Positions 9,826 to 12,814 of a stretch of 12,814 nt of DNA are shown in pieces; within the stretch, counting starts at the first letter, position 1, and the number at the start of each line of letters is the position of its first letter. Source of the stretch: Hymenoscyphus infarciens (taxonomy: Eukaryota > Ascomycota > Leotiomycetes > Helotiales > Helotiaceae); the NCBI GenBank assembly GCA_001414345.1, contig LLCB01000684.1, positions 1 through 12,814 on the forward strand. The letters run 5' to 3'. The translations under genes and the position numbers were made by a program. Below the pieces are notes generated by a model that did no database searches, was not told the DNA's origin, and saw nothing but the letters and a program-made list of their open reading frames with translations.

Positions 9826-10566
9826 AAAGTAAGTATTTGTTAGTAAATCTTAAATTATATCACACTATCTACCTATTTTCTTACTCTCTTACTCTCTTAC
9901 TCTCTTACTTCTTATTCTATTCTTCTATATATTATATATACTAAGAGAGTATAGAAGAGAGAGAGAGGAAGAAAGTAAGAGATAAGTTAATATTCTAAGA
10001 AAAGGTTTTTCCTAGTATAGATAAGAGAAGTTTAGAAAAGTATTTAGTAATTATTCTCTCTACTCTTCTCTTCTTCTCTACCTACTCTTATTTCTCTTCT
10101 CTCTTTTTATCTAGAAATAATAAAAAGAGTAGAATATAATAGCTAGGTAATAGATAGTAAGAATATAATAGTAAGAAAGTAATAGTAAGAAGCTAATATT
10201 AAGAGAGTAATTTTACTACTTTATATATAATACTTATTATCTCTTTCTATTCTCTAATTAACTAGTAGTTAAGACTATCTAGTCTTAATATAGAGAGCTT
10301 TATAGATATATAAGTAGAATATTAAGAGAGAGAAGAGAAGAGAGAGAGAAGAAAAGAGAGAGAGAATTTAAATTAAATACTATTCTATTTTAAATAATAA
10401 GAATTTACGATTTGCGATTTCTTATTTATAATTTAGTTAATCTATCTTTTTATTATATTTAGAATACTATAATTATATAAGATCTAAAGTCTTAAATTTA
10501 AATCTTAGTATATTAAAAGTTAGAAAGCTACGAGACTATAATATTAAAGAACTTTTCTAGAATAGT
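9826..10566. other. low-complexity A+T-rich DNA with purine and pyrimidine tracts
   Basis: No gene is seen. The segment holds an octamer microsatellite TTACTCTC repeated three times (9881-9904), pyrimidine-rich DNA at about 10050-10110, a pure 43-base purine run at 10324-10366, AATAGTAAGAA-like repeats at about 10157-10195, and a perfect stem TTAAGACT/AGTCTTAA with a 4-nt loop at 10269-10288. CpA and TpG are almost absent. At 10140-10156 a 17-bp exact match to a satellite unit variant (TAGCTAGGTAATAGATA) occurs. Confidence 0.7.
10324..10366 (+). repeat. 43-base uninterrupted purine tract
   Basis: Every base from 10324 to 10366 is A or G, mostly GA dinucleotides with GAA interruptions. Such tracts can form triplex DNA under stress, but here it may simply be an expanded GA microsatellite. 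Confidence 0.85.
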
Positions 10567-10918
10567 ATAATAGTACGAAATATATACGACTATTAAAAAG
10601 ATATATAGAAGTGTATTTAATAGAATAATATATATAAATACTAGATACTAATATAGAAGAAAAGACTAAATTAGTCTTCTCTTATTCTAAATAGAAGTAT
10701 TTATATATAAGAGATTAGAGACTACTAAGATCTAATAATAATAATAACTAAGACTTGTCTAATATAGCTAATACTAAATAATAAAAGCTAAAAAGCTAAA
10801 TATATAATATCTAAATCTTAATCCTTTCTATATATAGATATTAGATATTAATACCTTTAGTACCTTTAACTATATATATAGAAGTACTTTATACTTTTAG
10901 CGTATAAGTATTAGTAAT
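10567..10918 (+). repeat. repeat B, forward copy
   Basis: This segment aligns with the reverse complement of 12442-12795. Shared landmarks in order are TATAATAGTACGAAATATAT, ACTAATATAGAAGA, CTAATAATAATAATAAC, TAATATAGCTAATACTAAATA, AGCTAAAAAGCTAAATATAT, TTAGATATTAATACCTTTA and ATAAGTATTAGT. It is the more eroded copy: G and C in the partner often correspond to A and T here. It has about 30 extra bases near 10860-10890 and lacks a 31-bp tandem piece present in the partner. No coding capacity was seen; it may be a remnant of a non-autonomous element or a solo LTR. Confidence 0.8.
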
Positions 10919-11594
10919 TCAGAATAGTAGACTATTATAAGTTTAGAATATATACTACTTACTAAAAAGAAGTAATAATAATTTTAGATTATTAGATAAA
11001 TTAATCTCTTTAATAATTCAAAAGATACTAAATTATTTAGCTTATATACTTTTTAGAACAAAGTTTTTAACTTAGTAAATAATCTAATATTATTATAAAA
11101 AATTATCTCTATTAGAAAGAAGAAAAAAAAAAGATAATTTTCTAATTATACTAAAACTACGATAAATTGAAATATATTCTTTTAATTTCTTTCTTATTAT
11201 TTATTACTTACGCTAATACTAATACTAATACTAAAACTAGTTATTCTAAAATAGAATATTATTTTAAAGATATATACTCTAAATAAGTAGAAAATATATT
11301 CTTTAGATAATTAAAGTAATAAATGTATATAAACTTAATACTACTTTTAAAACACACTTCTAGTATACTAGTATTTAATAGACTATTTATAGTTACTCTA
11401 GAGTATACTAAATAGAACTATAAACTGAAAAAAAGAAGAAATTAGATTTAAGAAAAAGATAATAAAGTACTTTCTTTCTCTTACTAAGAATTCTAAAAAA
11501 AAACCTAAAAGAAGAAAAAAAGAAAAAGTCTAAAACATATTCTTATAAAAACTTAGTAAAGATAGATATTTAGATATTAGAGTGAGTATAGTAT
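10919..11594. other. A+T-rich DNA without recognisable genes
   Basis: Nothing beyond short low-complexity features is seen: an ACTAAT-type hexamer run near 11213-11236, A-rich purine stretches near 11120-11135 and 11490-11530, and a few CpA/TpG. It is probably eroded repeat DNA whose relatives lie outside the window. Confidence 0.5.
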
Positions 11595-11601
11595 TCTAAA
11601 T

Positions 11602-12297
11602 ATATTAAAAAGTCGGATTCACTAAATCGTAAATAGTAAATCGTAAATTATAAATCGTAAACTATAAAGCTTAGATTAATAAGTATATAGCTTTTTAGAG
11701 CTAAATTATAAATTATAAATCGTAAATCGATAAATATAGCTTTTTTAGAAGCTATTTAAACGTAAAGCGAAATACTTAAATTAGTAATCTTAAAGCTTAA
11801 AATAAGAGTATTTATAATTTATAATACTTAAATTATAAGACGTAAATTATAGTAAGAGTAGAAAGTAGAAGATAATATAATATATATATATCTATTAAAT
11901 ATATATATATATATTATAATTACTTAATACTTACTTTCTATTAATCTATATTACTTAGTATTATTTTAAATATAAGTATAATATAACTTTAAAGCTATTA
12001 TTTAAAATATTATAAATTATTAAAAGTAATATATATACTTAGTATAAATAATAATATTATATAAGTACTTAATAAATAAGAGAGGAAAAGAGATAATTAA
12101 GACTTTTAATACTATAACTATAGCTATAATTTAATCTAAAAGTAAAAGACGCTAAGCCTAATTAGGTAATTAGTATATAATTAGTAAAGTAGTACTTAAA
12201 GTACTTAAATAATCTTAAATTATAATTATTTAAGTACTTTAGTAAAGAGAGTAAAAGAAGAGATAAAGATAATAAAAAGTAATTAAAAAGTAGTAAT
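11602..12297 (-). repeat. repeat A, right arm (inverted copy)
   Basis: This is the inverted partner of 9046-9749. Read in reverse complement it begins AATTACTACTTTTTAATTAC and ends near CCGACTTTTTAATA. Landmarks in both arms include TACTTAAATAATTATAATTT, TACTTTTAATAATTTATAAT and TTAAGCTTTAAGATTACTAA. The mutual differences are mainly transitions in both directions, so each arm was mutated independently. A short direct relative of its inner end sits at about 9767-9823. Confidence 0.85.
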
Positions 12298-12441
12298 TGT
12301 AATAGTATACTATCCTAGATTATCATATAATAGCTAGATTATTATATAACAGTACTATCTGGAATTGTCGATATTCGTAAAACTGCTAATACTCTTAAGT
12401 AGTGCTAATACCTCTAATACCCCTTTAGCTAAGATTACGAA
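12298..12441. other. spacer between repeats A and B, with a 19-bp tandem duplication
   Basis: No gene is seen. The spacer retains more CpA/TpG than its surroundings. It carries CTAGATTATCATATAATAG (12315-12333) followed immediately by CTAGATTATTATATAACAG (12334-12352). The only two differences between the 19-bp copies are CA versus TA, one in each copy. Confidence 0.7.
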
Positions 12442-12795
12442 ATAACTAATACTTATATAAGCAAAGTATTAAAGGTATTAATATCTAACATTTATATATA
12501 GAAGGGATTAAGGTCTAGATGTTATATATTTAGCTTTCTAAAGGATTAGAGGTTATATATTTAGCTTTTTAGCTCTTATTATTTAGTATTAGCTATATTA
12601 GGCAAGGCTCGGTTATTATTATTATTAGAACTTAGAAGCTTCTAACCTTCTTATATATAAACGTTTATATTTAGTATAGTAGAGGGATAGTTATTATTTT
12701 CTTCTATATTAGTACCTAGTATCTATATACGTTATTCTACTATATATACTCCTATATACCTCTACTATAGTTATATATATTTCGTACTATTATAT
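12442..12795 (-). repeat. repeat B, inverted copy (less eroded)
   Basis: This is the inverted partner of 10567-10918. It keeps more G and C, for example GAAGGGATTAAGGTCTAGATGTTAT against GAAAGGATTAAGATTTAGATATTAT in the reverse complement of the partner; all five differences are transitions. It carries an imperfect 31-bp tandem duplication (GTTATATATTTAGCTTT at 12521 and again at 12552). On the + strand TTATATATAAACG (about 12651-12663) could be a TATA box of a retroelement LTR, but TG...CA ends and target duplications were not identified. Confidence 0.8.
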
Positions 12796-12814
12796 AAAAA
12801 TAATAACTCTTCTT
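12796..12814. other. window end beyond repeat B
   Basis: Homology to the forward B copy stops at about 12795. The last bases are A+T-rich and contain nothing identifiable. Confidence 0.5.

Noticed and set aside
10567..12795. B and B' as the two LTRs of one retrotransposon
   Set aside because: LTRs of one element are direct repeats, but B and B' are inverted. A repeat A arm also lies between them. At most they are independent solo LTRs.

Overview
The window looks like constitutive heterochromatin of a filamentous ascomycete (Pezizomycotina). Outside one short stretch the DNA is extremely A+T-rich. TpA is very frequent and CpA/TpG nearly absent: in 10681-10740 I count 14 TpA and no CpA or TpG. 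That is the footprint of repeat-induced point mutation (RIP), C-to-T change mainly at CpA on both strands. No intact protein gene, tRNA or rRNA gene is recognisable. The species cannot be named from this sequence.

Layout: (1) 1-5930 is a satellite array that runs off the left edge. Its units are mostly 44, 47 or 57 bp, and each carries a 10-bp dyad (GGTAATCGAT / ATCGATTACC around 6 nt). Several nested higher-order periods are visible: 104 bp (57+47), 492 bp, a dispersed 255-bp block, and 179 bp (44+44+47+44). Much of the variation between units is C/T or G/A. (2) 5931 to about 6350 is a RIP-poor island with normal CpA/TpG and locally high G+C (40 of 60 bases at 6101-6160). It has a TATA-like start and an 8-bp hairpin. 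(3) From within the island to about 9036, one forward frame reads as a RIP-eroded coding sequence. In-frame stops are TAA/TAG (the products of CAA/CAG to TAA/TAG), with a single TGA. The best part is 7490-9036, with 26 stops in about 515 codons and a 129-codon open run. The protein family is not recognised. (4) 9046-12797 holds two interlocked pairs of diverged inverted repeats. Pair A has arms of about 700 bp at 9046-9749 and 11602-12297. Pair B has arms of about 350 bp at 10567-10918 and 12442-12795. Heptamer TTTACGA arrays, purine/pyrimidine tracts and other A+T-rich filler lie between them.

Read together, this is a repeat-on-repeat graveyard: a palindromic satellite against a small spared island, then an inactivated multi-kilobase coding element, then inverted copies of at least two dispersed repeats. 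The most unusual items are the palindromic satellite with its nested periods and the long eroded reading frame beside it. All positions, alignments and counts were made by eye and by hand.
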